NCBI GenBank assembly: GCA_020636255.1
Contig: JACJYE010000013.1
Location: 62,001 to 126,000, forward strand
Length of the DNA stretch: 64,000 nt
Direction: 5' to 3'
From: Lewinellaceae bacterium
Lineage (GTDB): Bacteria; Bacteroidota; Bacteroidia; Chitinophagales; Saprospiraceae
Both the position numbers and the translations under genes were made by a program. The notes beneath the pieces are model-generated. The model did no database searches and was not told the DNA's origin. It saw only the letters and a program-made list of their open reading frames with translations. Positions 18,431 to 29,785 of this stretch are shown piece after piece (position 1 is the stretch's first letter; every line of letters begins with the position of its first letter).

Positions 18431-20231
18431 TTAATGGTAAGATTGCAAGTTTTTAATTTTCAGATATTGACTAGGTAAATCGCCTATATAAATATTATCC
18501 TCATATATGTAGCTATTAATATTTTCCAAGGCATCTTTTTGTTGGTAGATTAAAGGCCAGTTTAGACTTTTTACTAATCGATATCTAAGGTATGGATTAT
18601 GCTTTCGCATCATTCTTCTAATTAGCATTTGATCTATTGTAGATCTAATTCCCCAAAATATAAGTTTAAGAAACTTAGGGGTATAAAACGGCAGAAAGGG
18701 TATTTGGGCTGTGGGCAGTGACTGAAATCTCTTTAATGATCTTACTTCTTTAAAGATGCAATTCATTAAGTTGTAATTGACACGCTGAGAAGGCAAAATT
18801 GCAGTTGCTTTTCTTAGGTTTCTAAATGACAATGACGGACTTATTGGCAAATAATTGTTCTTATGAATAAGAAATTGCTTCGCATGCGTAATCCTGATGT
18901 ATGTAAACCAACGAAACAATTCATCATATAACTCCAAGTATGGAGGTTTGTGCTTTTCTATGATGGAAAATAAATTATCAATGTCCTTTATGGTTTCTCC
19001 GATTAGATGGTCGTACGTGCACCCCCATATATAGATAGTCTCCTCTTTTGGAAGTTTACTGACTATATTTGAAACTAAATTTTCTTTCCATTTGGGGACT
19101 GATATATCTGTAGCTAGGTTAAGTTTTCCACCGCTAAAATAAGTTTTGATTTTATCTTTTCTCGTTAAATAATTCCCGATAAATTTTCCGGGTATAACTT
19201 CGCACATGTCTCCTAACAAAAAAGGCTGTTTATGGGTACTAGGAGGGTGGGCGATAACCGGGAGCCAATGGTTGACGTAAATAGATTCCGTTGCTTTAGT
19301 TAAAACTTCAAGAGTAGGATATTTAGGGAAATGGGCATTAGAAACATCATAAAAATTGAATGAGACATTCCCTAGTTTTTTAGTCACTTCTTTTGCGATT
19401 TTTACTTCATACTCATTTGTATTAGTTCCATAGGTAACAACAAGTTTTCGTATTTTCTGGGGTAGCGCACTTGCCATTAATCTGCTATCCATACCTCCAC
19501 TTATACCAACAACTAATGAATCATAATCCTGGAGCGCTATTTGATATTCCTTTTTAAGAAATTTAAAGTAATCAATTGCAATGTCAGATAAAGATTTACT
19601 TTTTATGTCTAATGAAAAGTTTTTGTAAAGAGTATCATCAAATAGGCTTAAATCAGGATTTCCATCTAAGGATATTTGCTGGAATTCGCCAGGTAAAAGC
19701 CTTTTAACACCACTTAAGATGGTTCTTGAACCATAGGTGAAATTGTGTTCAGTGAACCTTCTTTGGAATATCCCAACATAGTCTAATTTGACTTTTGATA
19801 TCACAGGAAAGGCTAATATTGCATTAGAAACTATAGTATATGAATTTAAATTTATTTCAGTACATTGATAATAAACAGGGTAAAATCCAAGAATATCATT
19901 AGCTAATATTACCTTCTCTTTATGAGTAGATACAAATGCAAATGAACCTGTGGTAGATTCAGGCAGCGGTACCATCATGATTACGTAAAAGCATGGATAG
20001 TTTTTCAAATGAATTTACTCCTGTTTCTCCATCATGAAAATAACCTTCATGAACTAATATTTCTTTGTTTTTGATATAGGTATTACTAATGCATGTGGTA
20101 AATGCTATAGCATATTGAGATTTGATTATATTAATGTTGCACTCCCATAAGGCTTCAAGTTTTTTTTGTATTTTTAATTGAAGAGCCCCCAACTCGCTTG
20201 CTTTATTTCCAAATATTATTATATAATTCAT
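18431..20231 (-). CDS. Asparagine synthetase-like protein, one frameshift
   Basis: About 590 residues after joining two frames near 19985. The C-terminal half has the ATP-pyrophosphatase loop VVGISGGMDSRL and a long synthetase-like helical region. The N-terminal half resembles the class II glutamine amidotransferase fold (SFEKLSMLLRNHDGT, then TTGSFAFV and ANDILGFYPVYY), but the protein starts MNYIIIFGN and lacks the catalytic Cys at position 2. Ammonia from glutamine is therefore not expected; it may amidate with free ammonia or catalyse another adenylation reaction on the glycan. It is strongly AT-rich compared with flanking genes. Role unproven. Confidence 0.7.
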
Positions 20232-20336
20232 GGCGTGTTTAAAAGAGTGAAGTGAAAAAGATTGTAGCCTTAGAAGGGAAAGATATGGTTATAATAGACT
20301 TAGGATATTAATTGATGTTGAATTTAACACAGGCGA

Positions 20337-21701
20337 TTAATCGTTTTTATTATCCATAGGTAATATTTCTATTTTGGCTCCTTGGTGAAGCATGGTGCCT
20401 GAAACGACCCATGAACAAAAGACTTGGTATGTTACCAAAGGGAAAAGCAAGAAAGCTAATGGAATACCAAGTAATAAAGTTTTTCGGTTTCGCTTATATC
20501 GATAAGGTATTAAAGATGGAGATATGTTCATTATTAATAAGTTTATAGTTGCTTCTAAACCATAATATTTTCTGCATAGATACAATACACTGGGAACAGG
20601 TCGTGGAGCCAGTATGCTTTTGGGACGGAATTCATCCCAATGCCCCATTTGTCGGAGTCCGCCTTCCCCCACTTTAAGGTGTAATCTTAGGGCAATTGGA
20701 TTTGAAATATTTTTGAAACCTACAATAAAGGCTCGGACTCCGAATTCCCCGTCGCCCATACGCTGTTTTTCGAACTGCCGGTCGAACAACCCAATACGGC
20801 GGAACACTTCCCGTTTGATCAACACATTGCCCGTATCCAATTGGTCGGCCCAGCGGAAAAAGCGATAGTTTTCCGGTACTTTGGCGCCTACTTTGGAGAT
20901 GGATACCCCGGAGGAGATATCCGCCCGAAAATAGTCCAGGCATTTTATATGCTGGCTCACCCAATCCTTTTCTACCCTGGAATCATCGTCATATAATAGC
21001 AGGTATTCCGCCGTAGTGCTTTTGACGGTAGTATTTCGCGCCAGCCAGAGCGCCTTTTCTTCCTGTCGGATCAGGTGGATGTCCAGTTGGAAGTCATCGT
21101 AAAATTCTGGGCGGTAGGGCTCCGACTGGTCTACGACGATCACTTCGAAGTTGGGATAATCCTGCTGTTCCAGGTCGTGCAGGGCGTCCTTCAGGTAATC
21201 GTAGCGGTTGAGGGTGGGGATGATCACCGCCACCCGGGGCGCCTGGTGGAGCAGGGAGGATTCAAAATCCGCAAAGGCTGTTTCGTGTGGAAAAACGGCC
21301 TCGTATAGGGCTACGCGTTGTAGTCGCCTGCTCCTGAGAAACCCGCCGATTTCTCGAAACGGGTTATGCAGGCTCAACAACCGAAGCAGTAAAACATAAT
21401 AACTCCAGATAGGATGGAAGTACTTGCGCAGGAAGCGGTAATTGTCGGTCACCGTCGGACGTATGCCTCCGGTATCCAGCCGTTTTTCAGCGTCGACCTC
21501 GATAAACCCCTTCTGCCAGGCCTGCCAGGCAGCGTCAAGTTTGGATACGTCCCGGCTGCTGTAGCTCTTGTCCCATTGGATCAGGTCTTTTTCCACCTCT
21601 GAAAGTTTGTCCCAATCTAGGAAATAACTTGCCGGTGAAACTTTGGGCGTAAGGTTAAAATACCAGGTGGGAGAAACGTATTGAAGAGACTTAAAGAGCA
21701 T
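20337..21701 (-). CDS. Glycosyltransferase family 2, membrane-associated
   Basis: An intact 454-residue enzyme. After a ~150-residue N-terminal extension comes the GT-A domain: VAVIIPTLNRYDYLKDALHD, FEVIVVDQSE, and EYLLLYDDDSRVEKDWV with the DDD metal motif; KREVFRRIGLFD and GDGEFGVRA follow. Two hydrophobic segments near the C-terminus (NRKTLLLGIPLAFLLFPLV and beyond) suggest inner-membrane attachment. It is one of few unbroken genes between 10 and 31 kb. Its start overlaps the exostosin-like gene by 11 bases. Sugar specificity unknown. Confidence 0.85.
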   Translation of the reverse strand: MLFKSLQYVSPTWYFNLTPKVSPASYFLDWDKLSEVEKDLIQWDKSYSSRDVSKLDAAWQAWQKGFIEVDAEKRLDTGGIRPTVTDNYRFLRKYFHPIWSYYVLLLRLLSLHNPFREIGGFLRSRRLQRVALYEAVFPHETAFADFESSLLHQAPRVAVIIPTLNRYDYLKDALHDLEQQDYPNFEVIVVDQSEPYRPEFYDDFQLDIHLIRQEEKALWLARNTTVKSTTAEYLLLYDDDSRVEKDWVSQHIKCLDYFRADISSGVSISKVGAKVPENYRFFRWADQLDTGNVLIKREVFRRIGLFDRQFEKQRMGDGEFGVRAFIVGFKNISNPIALRLHLKVGEGGLRQMGHWDEFRPKSILAPRPVPSVLYLCRKYYGLEATINLLIMNISPSLIPYRYKRNRKTLLLGIPLAFLLFPLVTYQVFCSWVVSGTMLHQGAKIEILPMDNKND

Positions 21702-22759
21702 TGATCTGATGCTTAAAGTATTCCCCTAAGGTCAGGAATTGTTTCCACAGCTTTCTGTTTTCCTGCTGTAAGGACAGAAAATCAGTTGGGCTCAACTGCT
21801 CGTGAAATTCGAGGATTTTTTGGGTTATGTGGGGTATATCTCCAGGTTCTGCCCAGATAACGTGCTTTTCCCAGTTTATTTTTTCAGGTAAGGGAAGCAG
21901 GCAATCCGTGTTCACAAAAACCGGAATCCTGCCCATGGCCAGGGTCTCGTACAAACGCACCGAAAAATTACCGCCACCCCTGACACTGATTATATAGTCA
22001 GACTGTACCATATTGTCGTAAAAAGCCAGCGTACTGTTCTGCCTTTCTTCAGGGGTGTTGGCACCGGCGCGGTATTTATTGTGGCGGATGAAATTGGCCT
22101 GGAGGCGATGGTCCCGTTCGATAGTATTCAGTATCCTGGATCGCCGAAGAGTCGAAGGATATAGGTCTTGCGGTTCGTTAGGAGAGAGCCCCAGGTAATA
22201 ACGCGTATTGCGCCATAGGCTACGGCACACATCCAAGGTGTATTTTATAGCAGATCCCTCTGCCTGCCCGCAGAAGCCGATAACCGGTTTTTCCTGTTTT
22301 TCTCTCAAAAGATATCTTCCTGCCCGTAATATTTTTTCAAAGGGTCGTTGAAAAAAACCGGCATGCCCTGATGGTAGGGCGGAAGCAGGGAACGATAACC
22401 ACTGGTACCCGGAGCACGATCAGGTTATCGAAATGGGGGATACGGACCCCAAAGTCGCCACTCGTCCAGGATAGCACTTTTTTACCTGCCCTGGCTGCTT
22501 TTTGAACGAATTCATTCGCCAGAGCACGTTTTTCATATTGGTGGTAATAATTCCACGACATGGGTAAAATGGCAAAGTCGGCCGTGTACAGATCTGCTGT
22601 AAACTGGATATCGTGCTCCGACAGGCCGTACTGCGCTATTCGCTGGGCATCAGTAAAACCTCCTCCTTTCCCAAAAAAAGGTTTCAGGATATCAATTAAC
22701 TGCCCCCTGGATTTGGGGTCGTATTGTACTGGGGCTGTGAATACTTTATACAGCTTCAA
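21691..22759 (-). pseudogene. Exostosin-family glycosyltransferase, frameshifted
   Basis: The N-terminal frame (TTG start at 22759) has MKLYKVFTAPVQYDP, FAILPMSWNYY and GKKVLSWTSGDFGVRIPHFD. The C-terminal frame has KPVIGFCGQAEG, YIISVRGGGNFSVRLYETLA and MGRIPVFVNTDCLLPLPE, the hallmark of exostosin/GT47-like proteins found in bacterial glycan loci. One shift lies near 22340-22400. Joined length is about 355 residues. It would act in the cytoplasm on a lipid-linked acceptor. The 3' end overlaps the following GT2 gene. Confidence 0.7.
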
Positions 22760-22807
22760 AAAATTTTAGAAAAGCCAGCTGCTGATCCTCAAGATTAAAA
22801 TCTCTTA

Positions 22808-23917
22808 TCACTCTTTCCATACTTGAGTGCGGATGTTTTCGAGCATTTCTGATGGTGAATCAAGGATATGTATAAGTTGTGTAGCCAGTTTCGGAGGGCA
22901 ACGTTTCGACACCACCCAACCCGTTTCTCCATGCAACACATTCTCCGGCAGCCCTTCCGCATCCGACACCACGCACAGCAGCCCCATAGCCTGCGCTTCC
23001 AGCACCGCGTTGCAAAACCCTCCTGTAAGCTGTACTGCAGGTAAATGTCACCTGTTCCATGGCTGCCTTCACCTGTTCATGTGGCAATTTCCCGGCGAAT
23101 AACACCTGCTCTGAGATGCCTAATTGGTAGGCCGCAAAAGCCAGGCGTTCGTATTCACTGCCCTCGCCGATAATGGTGTAATGAAAGGACACGCCCTGTT
23201 TTTTGAGCAGTGTCAGGGCCTCCAGCGTATATTCCAGGCCTTTTTCCCAGTGCAGGCGCGCTACGGTGAGCAGGCGCAGCGGGTTGATAAGGCTGGGCAG
23301 GGCTTTCGCGTTTAAACTGTTTGGTGTCGATCGCCGGGGTGATCTTCTTGCACTGGTATATCTTTAGAAAGCCCTTCGCTGTACGCTTTCTTCGAGCAGA
23401 TCGTCAGAGATGGTATGCACCTTATCCACCCTTTCCCATAGAGGCGGTAACAGCCGGGGTGTTTCAGGGGTACAGGCTGATATCGTAACCCCGCAGGCTC
23501 ACCCCCATTCTGGCGCCCATACCCGGGCGGTATTTTCCCGGCGCAGGGCGGTGGTGGCAAAACCGAAGTGCAGCCAGTCCAGTTGCTGCAGCAGGATGTG
23601 GCTGTTGAGGTAGAGGTTTTCCAGCGCCTGGCGGGCGCTGCGGCCCGATTGGCGCTCCAAAAGATAATAGGATCGGGCCCGACGCGGGACGGTGAGAGGC
23701 TGGTACCAGCAGGCGCAATACCATAATGCTCAATTGCAGGGGCGGGAAAGAAAATACCGGCGGCGTTTGTTTTACCGGGCATAGGTCAAAACCCTTGGTT
23801 TTGCGGTACCGGCAAATACCACCACCTCATTCCCTCTGCCCTGCAACCCCTGATCTTGGAGCGAAAAAAGGTTTCGGAATAAGCGGGCGTAGCAGGTAGG
23901 ACTAATCCGATACGCAT
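22808..23917 (-). pseudogene. Glycosyltransferase family 4, multiply frameshifted
   Basis: The reconstructed order begins at ATG 23917 (MRIGLVLPATPAYSETFF), then VHTISDDLLE, a segment like NPLRLLTVARLHWEKGLEYT, FHYTIIGEGSEYERL, EQVLFAGKLPHEQVKAAMEQ and FCNAVLEAQAMGLLCVVSD followed by ENVLHGETGWVV. These are the ordered motifs of a GT4 C-domain, with AVLEAQAMG carrying the donor-binding Glu. At least five one-base shifts occur between 23860 and 23010. It overlaps the upstream glycosyltransferase by 16 bases. Confidence 0.65.
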
Positions 23918-25094
23918 AAAACGCTTTCGTAAAGCCGGCTCATTTCCAGGCCCAACCGATCCAGGGAATGCTGCTGCTGGATGGTGTGCTGCGCTGCAAG
24001 CGCCATAAGCTTCCGCTGTTCTGGGTTTTGGTTTATCATAGCTTCCAGTTGATTAGCCATGTGGTGTACATCCCGGTTCCGGAATAACAGGTATTGACAC
24101 CGTCCTCGACCACTTCCGCCATGCCACCACAATCGCTGCTTACCACGGGCAGGCCGATTACCATGGCTTCCAGGACGACGTTGGCGATGCCTTCTTCTAC
24201 GCTAGGTAACAGGAATATATCCGCTTCCGCCATTTTTTTAAACACCTCTGTTTGGGGTAGGCCAGGAATAATGGAGGTGTAGTCTTCTAATTGGAGATAT
24301 TTGATTTGATAGTGTATCTCTTCTGAAAGCCCACCAGCTATTATAGTATAATGGATATTATATCCTTTGTGGAGTAGAAAGCGAAGAGCATCCAATGCAT
24401 AGTGGTAGCCTTTTTCCAGTGAAAACAGTACCACAGAGAGTAATTGAATAGATTTTTAAAACACCATTCTTTTTTTTGATATGTGCGTATTTTATTTAAG
24501 TCAATACCAGAATATATTACTTTTATCTTATTCTTGGCTGCGCCCCATTTTTGAGCTTCTTCCGAGATTGCGTTCGAAACTGCATGGAACCCATCGACTT
24601 TTGGAAAACATTCTTGGTATAAGCGTGCCATTTTCAAATCTGTATTTGGGCTTACATTTATCAATCGTCCTCGGAGGCTTACGATGATCATAGGGCGTTG
24701 CCCTATAGGCTTGTTGAGGATTTTTTGGAACAAATTTAAGTGGCTAGCCCATTGTATATGAATAATATGTGGGGTTGTAAGGCGTATTACAGAAACAATA
24801 TTTAACTTTAAAAACCCTGAACTTAAGCTTTTTTCAGTCAGAATAGAACTTAAATATAAGAAATGCGCTCTTGGCGAACGAACAAGGGCACGAAAGAATA
24901 AAAATATCGATTGAAAAAAAAGAATGCTTTCTTTGTGGCTCCAATATTAATGTATCTAACAGTTTCTTCCTTGTTCTTGATTTTTCCGTTGTGTTTTCCT
25001 ACGACAAATACTTTATTCTTTTGATTTATGGAAACGATAAGATTTTTAATAAAGTCGGAGGATTGAGAGAACCATCAAATATTATGATTTTCAT
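23902..25094 (-). pseudogene. Glycosyltransferase family 4, frameshifted
   Basis: The most likely start is ATG 25094 (MKIIIFDGSLNPPT). A shift near 25060 leads to NLIVSINQKNKVFVVGKHNG and on to PHIIHIQWASHLNLFQKIL, VDGFHAVSNAISEEAQKWG and KIKVIYSGIDLNKI. After another shift near 24440 come FSLEKGYHYALDALRFL, LPSVEEGIANVVLEAMVIGL and PVVSSDCGGMAEVVEDG; after a third near 24090, EAMINQNPEQRKLMALAAQH. Full GT4 length (~395 residues) is recovered. The N-terminal half is very AT-rich, the C-terminal half much less. Confidence 0.68.
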
Positions 25095-25189
25095 TTCTCT
25101 TATTTATTATGCTCAATACTGTTTTTTATTGAGAGAACCATGAATTAGCTAATACTTTATCAATGAGCGTAGGGGCGATAGAGAAATCT

Positions 25190-26246
25190 TCATGCCTTTT
25201 TCTTAAATCGTCTGAATATATGCAGGTATAACCCTTGCCCCATTGCATTTGCCAAATAGGAAAAAAACTTTAATGGATGTAATGATCCGAGAAGCTCGAT
25301 TACTTTTACATCATGCGGGGCAAATGCCAGGTGCGTTAACCCTGCTCCATGAGGAGCTACAATCATCTTTGCAGATGATATAATTTGGATTTGATCTTCT
25401 ATACTATATTCATTCATGCGAATAATATCAAAACCCCGATTCCTTAAAAATGATTGAATTTCATGCTCATTTGTTATCTTTCTTTTTTGGGCATCCCCCC
25501 TTGAAATATAAATAAGTTTAGCTGGATTAGATGAGTGAGGGATTCTAAGGGAAGCGAAAGTTTGCTTTCTTATATAAGCCAAGGCTTTGCCAGGCAGCCA
25601 CCCTATTCCCGGCATAGACAAAATGCAGGTAAAACAAATCGATGACTTTTTAACCATAGGGAGGAGAATCAATAACTTCATAGGTACAGTTAGCTGGGAG
25701 GTTAGCATCCAATAGCTTTTTTTGAACGGAATTTATTTGAGAAGGGAAAACCAGGTGAATTTTTTCATCTAACTTACTTAAAAGGTACAGCCTGGGTAAG
25801 CAATCAATAATCCAATGGTAAAAACTTTGATTGGCAGAACTAGTCCAAATCGTACTATGAAGAATGTCCTTTGGGAGTAAGTTTATGGGTGCATGCTTTG
25901 GTACTATGTATGCACCTGATTTTTTGAGATTATTTAAGCCTATAGCTGATTCAAGTATTAAGTCATAAGAAGAAGATGCATTTACTCCAGAATCTAAATT
26001 TAACAGTACATCATCGAGTGAGTATACTTTGGGGCTAGGAAAATACAGGCTTTCATCGATGTAAGTATATCCATGTTTATTTTGTGGGTGATTATAGGCT
26101 TTGTATTTTATCGCTTGTGCTTCTTCTGTAGGAGCTTTCTCCTCATGAACTATTTTTATTGTTTTTTCTCCAAGTAAAGAAATTATTCTTGTTGTATAAA
26201 TGGGTTTTAATAATGAGCGCTTGATGAAATTTTTAATGATTTTCAT
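25190..26246 (-). pseudogene. Glycosyltransferase family 61, one frameshift
   Basis: The N-terminal frame ends with SSANQSFYHWIIDCLPRLYL and INSVQKKLLDANLP; the C-terminal frame has KLIYISRGDAQKRKITNEHE, then GFDIIRMNEYSIEDQIQI and SAKMIVAPHGAGLTHLAFAP. The HWIID, YISR and PHGAGL motifs are the ordered signature of GT61/DUF563 capsular transferases. A single shift lies near 25650-25700. Joined length is about 350 residues. AT-rich throughout. The acceptor is presumably the locus glycan. Confidence 0.75.
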
Positions 26247-26270
26247 TCTTGTTGAAAATTATTGCGACTA

Positions 26271-27244
26271 TTACGGAAATAGATTTATTTCATAGATGCC
26301 GACAGTGTCTTCTACTTTAATCTCTTTATTAAGATACTCTCCCGTAGAATCATACCATCTCAACAAACTGAATGGATGTTTTTTCTCCCACCCTCTCTTA
26401 AGCGTGTGGTTTATAATTATCCCCTCTGATGTAACAACTCCCCCTCTGGTTAACAGCATGTTGTCTATTTGTTTTGGGATTTGAAGCCTAACAGTGTGAT
26501 GCTTCATACTTTTTGTGTCAAGGAAGAGAAGCGAATTAGAAAAATATTGGGTAAACGCAAGTACCGATTCATTATAAAAAAAAGGGTCGTGCAATCCTTC
26601 GCACTCGATACAGTTAAGTGTTTTTCCATGTTTATCAAGAATGATTACACCTCCATATCTTGAACGATGAATGCCTAATTTTTCCTGATAGAATGAAATG
26701 GAGCACTAGGTGGCCCCAAATATGATATGAAATACTTGTCATTGGTATAGGTAATGCTATTAATATGTAAATGGTGAAAAGGGGATTGGTGTTTATTAAG
26801 TTTGTTAAAATTGAGGCCTATATCCAAAGCATTCTTTGTTTTATATCTAGGGTGTTTGGGATGGCTATCCCATGCAGCCCAAAATGAATTGACCTCTTTT
26901 GACTCTATATCGATAGATTGTATCATATCTAGATTTGTATTGGCGACATAAGCCTTTCCGTCTTGAATACAAAACCCATGTAAGTCCGAAAAATAAGGAT
27001 GAAGGATTTCTTCAACCAAATCTAGAGTAGTGGAAGAAAAAACACAAAATCGATCCCATGTTGTTGCATAAATGTTATTTCCATGGACCTTTATACCAGC
27101 AAATCCTCTTTTATTATTTGGAATTTGATCCCAGTTATTTAATTGTTTGTATGTGAAAAATTCGACATTTGGCTTGTCAAGATCGTAAATTAATAAGAAA
27201 GTCGGAGCATTAAAGTGTCCCCTGACCGATACTAATAGGTTCAT
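26271..27244 (-). pseudogene. Beta-propeller-like protein of unknown function, one frameshift
   Basis: From ATG 27244: MNLLVSVRGHFNAPTFLLIY, then repeated hydrophobic-aromatic units such as FAGIKVHGNNIYATTWDRF and LHGFCIQDGKAYVANTNLDM spaced about 45 residues apart, as in propeller blades. After a shift near 26690 the frame continues YGGVIILDKHGK, LHDPFFYNESVLAFTQYF and TRGGVVTSEGIIINHTLKRG. Total about 325 residues. There is no signal peptide. I do not recognise a named family. Lying between glycosyltransferases, it may bind or process a glycan, but nothing seen proves this. Confidence 0.5.
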
Positions 27245-27254
27245 TTTTAATAGG

Positions 27255-28241
27255 TTAGTGCCCCACTATTTTGTTGGCTGCTTTTTTGAGAATATACTTG
27301 ATGAATTTAACCATAACATACTTGTCTGTATGGTATGCAATCCTGATCAGTTTGGCATTCCATAAGGAAGCCAGAATGTTTTCTGATTGCCACACCGTAT
27401 TCACCCATTTTTTTGCTAATCGTTTATTTCCTATATCTAGAGTTTTCTTACTGTGTGATTCTACGCTGTTTTTTTGGATATAATACAAAAGTTCATATTG
27501 CTCAGTTAACACTTTAATCCGGTTAGAGTGCATGTTCTTTTGAGTTGTAGAGTCTTTGTGTATGCGAAAGAAGTTCAGTCTTTTTTTTAGGAATGCAATG
27601 CTAGAACCTCTAAGTAAAATGCTCGCCCAAAGAAAAGTATCCCCAAGTTGCTTTTTGTCTGAAAAAACATCAGAAGCGAGCAACGATTTTCTAAATAAGA
27701 CACCGCTTGCATTGTATATTGTGCTTTCTCCAAGAAAATAGCCTTCTAAAAAGTTTTCCCATCTATAATCACTAGAATATCTTCTGTTTTTTCAACTATG
27801 CTATTTTTTAGTTTCAGCCTCTCAGCCGTATTCCCTATAATCTTTCCTTGGTCATTTACCAACGTCGAATGAACACACACTATGCCGGTTTCAGCATGTT
27901 CCATAAAAATTGGAACAGCTTCTTCTAAAAACCTAAGGTCGGCATAATCATCACTTTCCGCTATCCATATATATTCTCCTTGGGCCAACTCAATTCCCTT
28001 TTTCCATTGAATGAAAGGGCTTCCTGAATTGACCGGGTTTTCAATAAAATGCTTAACTTTTGGATGGTTTTTATATTCAGCAAGAATTTCCAGGCTTTGG
28101 TCTGTCGAGGCATCGTCTAAAATGATTAGCTCTAGATCTTGAAATGTCTGATTAATTATGGAATATAATCTCTCCCTTAAAAAAAAGTGCATGATTATAA
28201 TTAGGTATAATAACTGATACTATTGGATTAGCGTTGTTCAC
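27255..28241 (-). pseudogene. Glycosyltransferase family 2, frameshifted
   Basis: A GTG at 28241 opens NNANPIVSVIIPNYNHA; an 8-T homopolymer near 28190 shifts the frame to LRERLYSIINQTFQDLELII, LDDASTDQSLEIL and GEYIWIAESDDYADLRFLEE, with the nucleotide-binding DDAS and metal-binding ESDD. A second shift near 27700 leads to SLLASDVFSDKKQLGDTFLW, SILLRGSSIAFLKKRLNFFR and a basic C-terminus. The joined length (~325 residues) fits GT2 capsule enzymes. AT-rich. Homopolymer location favours sequencing error. Confidence 0.7.
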
Positions 28242-28280
28242 TAATTTTATTTAATCTTTGTAAAATAATATTGGCTCTCC

Positions 28281-29051
28281 TTAAAGCAGTTTTTTCAGGA
28301 AAGGTATCTTTTTTTCCTTGATACTTAATAGCTCAGGAGAAAAGGTGTCAGAAAAGTTAATAGGAGTGATTTGGAATCCCCAGTCAGCAAGTTGTTCTAA
28401 TATATAATTATTCCTTTTTTTTATTGCGTCAATAGATAAAAAGATGCATTCAGTGTTGTTGCAGTTGTAATATTGAATTAATGCTTCATTGTATATACAC
28501 CATGCGCTTAGGTATTTATTGGCGTGTAACAAGTTGAAAAAAATATAGTTAAACAAGAAATAGAGTTTCCTTTTGAAGTTGTATGGTGTGTGAATTCTTT
28601 TTTCATGTAATTTTTTTGCCAGTAAATTTTTCTCTCTCTTGAGCAAAGAATTCACAACTTGGTTGTAATGCCGAAAAATAATAATAGCTTTTAACTCAGG
28701 TATTATTTCTTTGTATTGATGAATAAATAAAGTAGTTCTTGGGTCCTTCCAACCCCACTGCCTCGAATTTTTATTTTTTATTTGTATTAGCTTAACTAAC
28801 TCTATAAATTCGTAAGGGGTAATTTGGACCTTTCTTGGTCCAATTAATCCCTTTTCATCAAGTTTTCTTTCCTTTAAAAGTTTTTGATGAATTTGAACGA
28901 ATTCCCAATCCTCGAAATGCCCTTTTTGGTTGGATTCATTAGCCCCTAATAATCTATCTCCTATTGGGATACCACAATTTTGGAGCCAATTTGCTAATAA
29001 AGATGTTCCAGATCGGTGCATCCCAAGTATTGCGAGAATTTTTTCAGCCAC
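28281..29051 (-). CDS. Sulfotransferase family protein
   Basis: An intact 256-residue protein starting with GTG. The N-terminus ILAILGMHRSGTSLLANWLQ is the PAPS 5'-phosphosulfate-binding loop (RSGTS), and IIIFRHYNQVVNSLLKRE is the 3'-phosphate-binding region. DPRTTLFIHQY lies between. These indicate transfer of sulfate from PAPS to a hydroxyl or amine, most likely a sugar of this polysaccharide, which would make the surface glycan sulfated. It is strongly AT-rich, like the neighbouring methyltransferase and GT2, and is one of only a few unbroken genes here. Confidence 0.85.
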   Translation of the reverse strand: MAEKILAILGMHRSGTSLLANWLQNCGIPIGDRLLGANESNQKGHFEDWEFVQIHQKLLKERKLDEKGLIGPRKVQITPYEFIELVKLIQIKNKNSRQWGWKDPRTTLFIHQYKEIIPELKAIIIFRHYNQVVNSLLKREKNLLAKKLHEKRIHTPYNFKRKLYFLFNYIFFNLLHANKYLSAWCIYNEALIQYYNCNNTECIFLSIDAIKKRNNYILEQLADWGFQITPINFSDTFSPELLSIKEKKIPFLKKLL

Positions 29052-29092
29052 TATTTATTATTTTGCTTGAAATGCTTTTTTAATAGATTTTA

Positions 29093-29779
29093 TCAAAGAT
29101 TTATAGGAAATTGCTTTTTTATTGCTTCTTTGATGTCGGGCAGTGAATTTAAACTGGTTTTCTTTGTGAAAAAGAGAAACCAAGTTTGATTGTTGGGGTG
29201 ATGCCAGTTAATCTTAATTGAATTTAGCCCCATTTCACTAGAAATTTTTCTTATCGTTTTTGAAGTGTATTTTACGCAGCCGGGATACACCCATGAATCA
29301 CCTCGGTAGTCACTGTTGCCTATCATGAACGTTGCAGCGAATATGCCAGTATCGTTAAGTATATCTTTTGCCTCTTTCAGACAAGTTGCAATTTGCTTTA
29401 GTGTGGCATGCGAAAAAAATTGACTGGGCAATGATGAAGTCAAATTTACTAGGTATCCTGGTTAAAATAAAATCATCAAAATGATAAAAGTTGGGGGCTT
29501 TCAATAGAAGGGTAGACTCTCCAACCTCATTTTTAATGGCTTTTTTAATGAGCCACTCGTTAGGCTCAATTCCATAATAATTACCTTTTCCTAGATATGG
29601 GAATTAAAAGCCTTCCCACTCTTAAGGAACCACATCCAATATCTAATATTTTATGCCCTTCTCTTACCAATAGTGGTAAGCAGATTAAACTGCATTGCTG
29701 ACACAATGTCGTATTTCTCTGGTGGTCCAACATATGCTCGGTAATGGTTGTCTCCAGGTTTTAAATCTTTTATATTCAT
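29093..29779 (-). pseudogene. Class I SAM-dependent methyltransferase, frameshifted
   Basis: From ATG 29779: MNIKDLKPGDNHYRAYVGPP, EKYDIVSAMQFNLL, then after a shift GHKILDIGCGSLRVGRLLIP (SAM motif I), after another YYGIEPNEWLIKKAIKNE (motif II region) and FDFIIAQS with HATLKQIATCLKEAKDIL. The C-terminal piece, TWFLFFTKK and on, is in the third frame. Shifts lie near 29660, 29600 and 29430. Similar proteins methylate sugars in lipopolysaccharide and capsule loci. AT-rich. Fourteen bases of the tail approach the sulfotransferase gene. Confidence 0.68.
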
Positions 29780-29785
29780 GAGATA

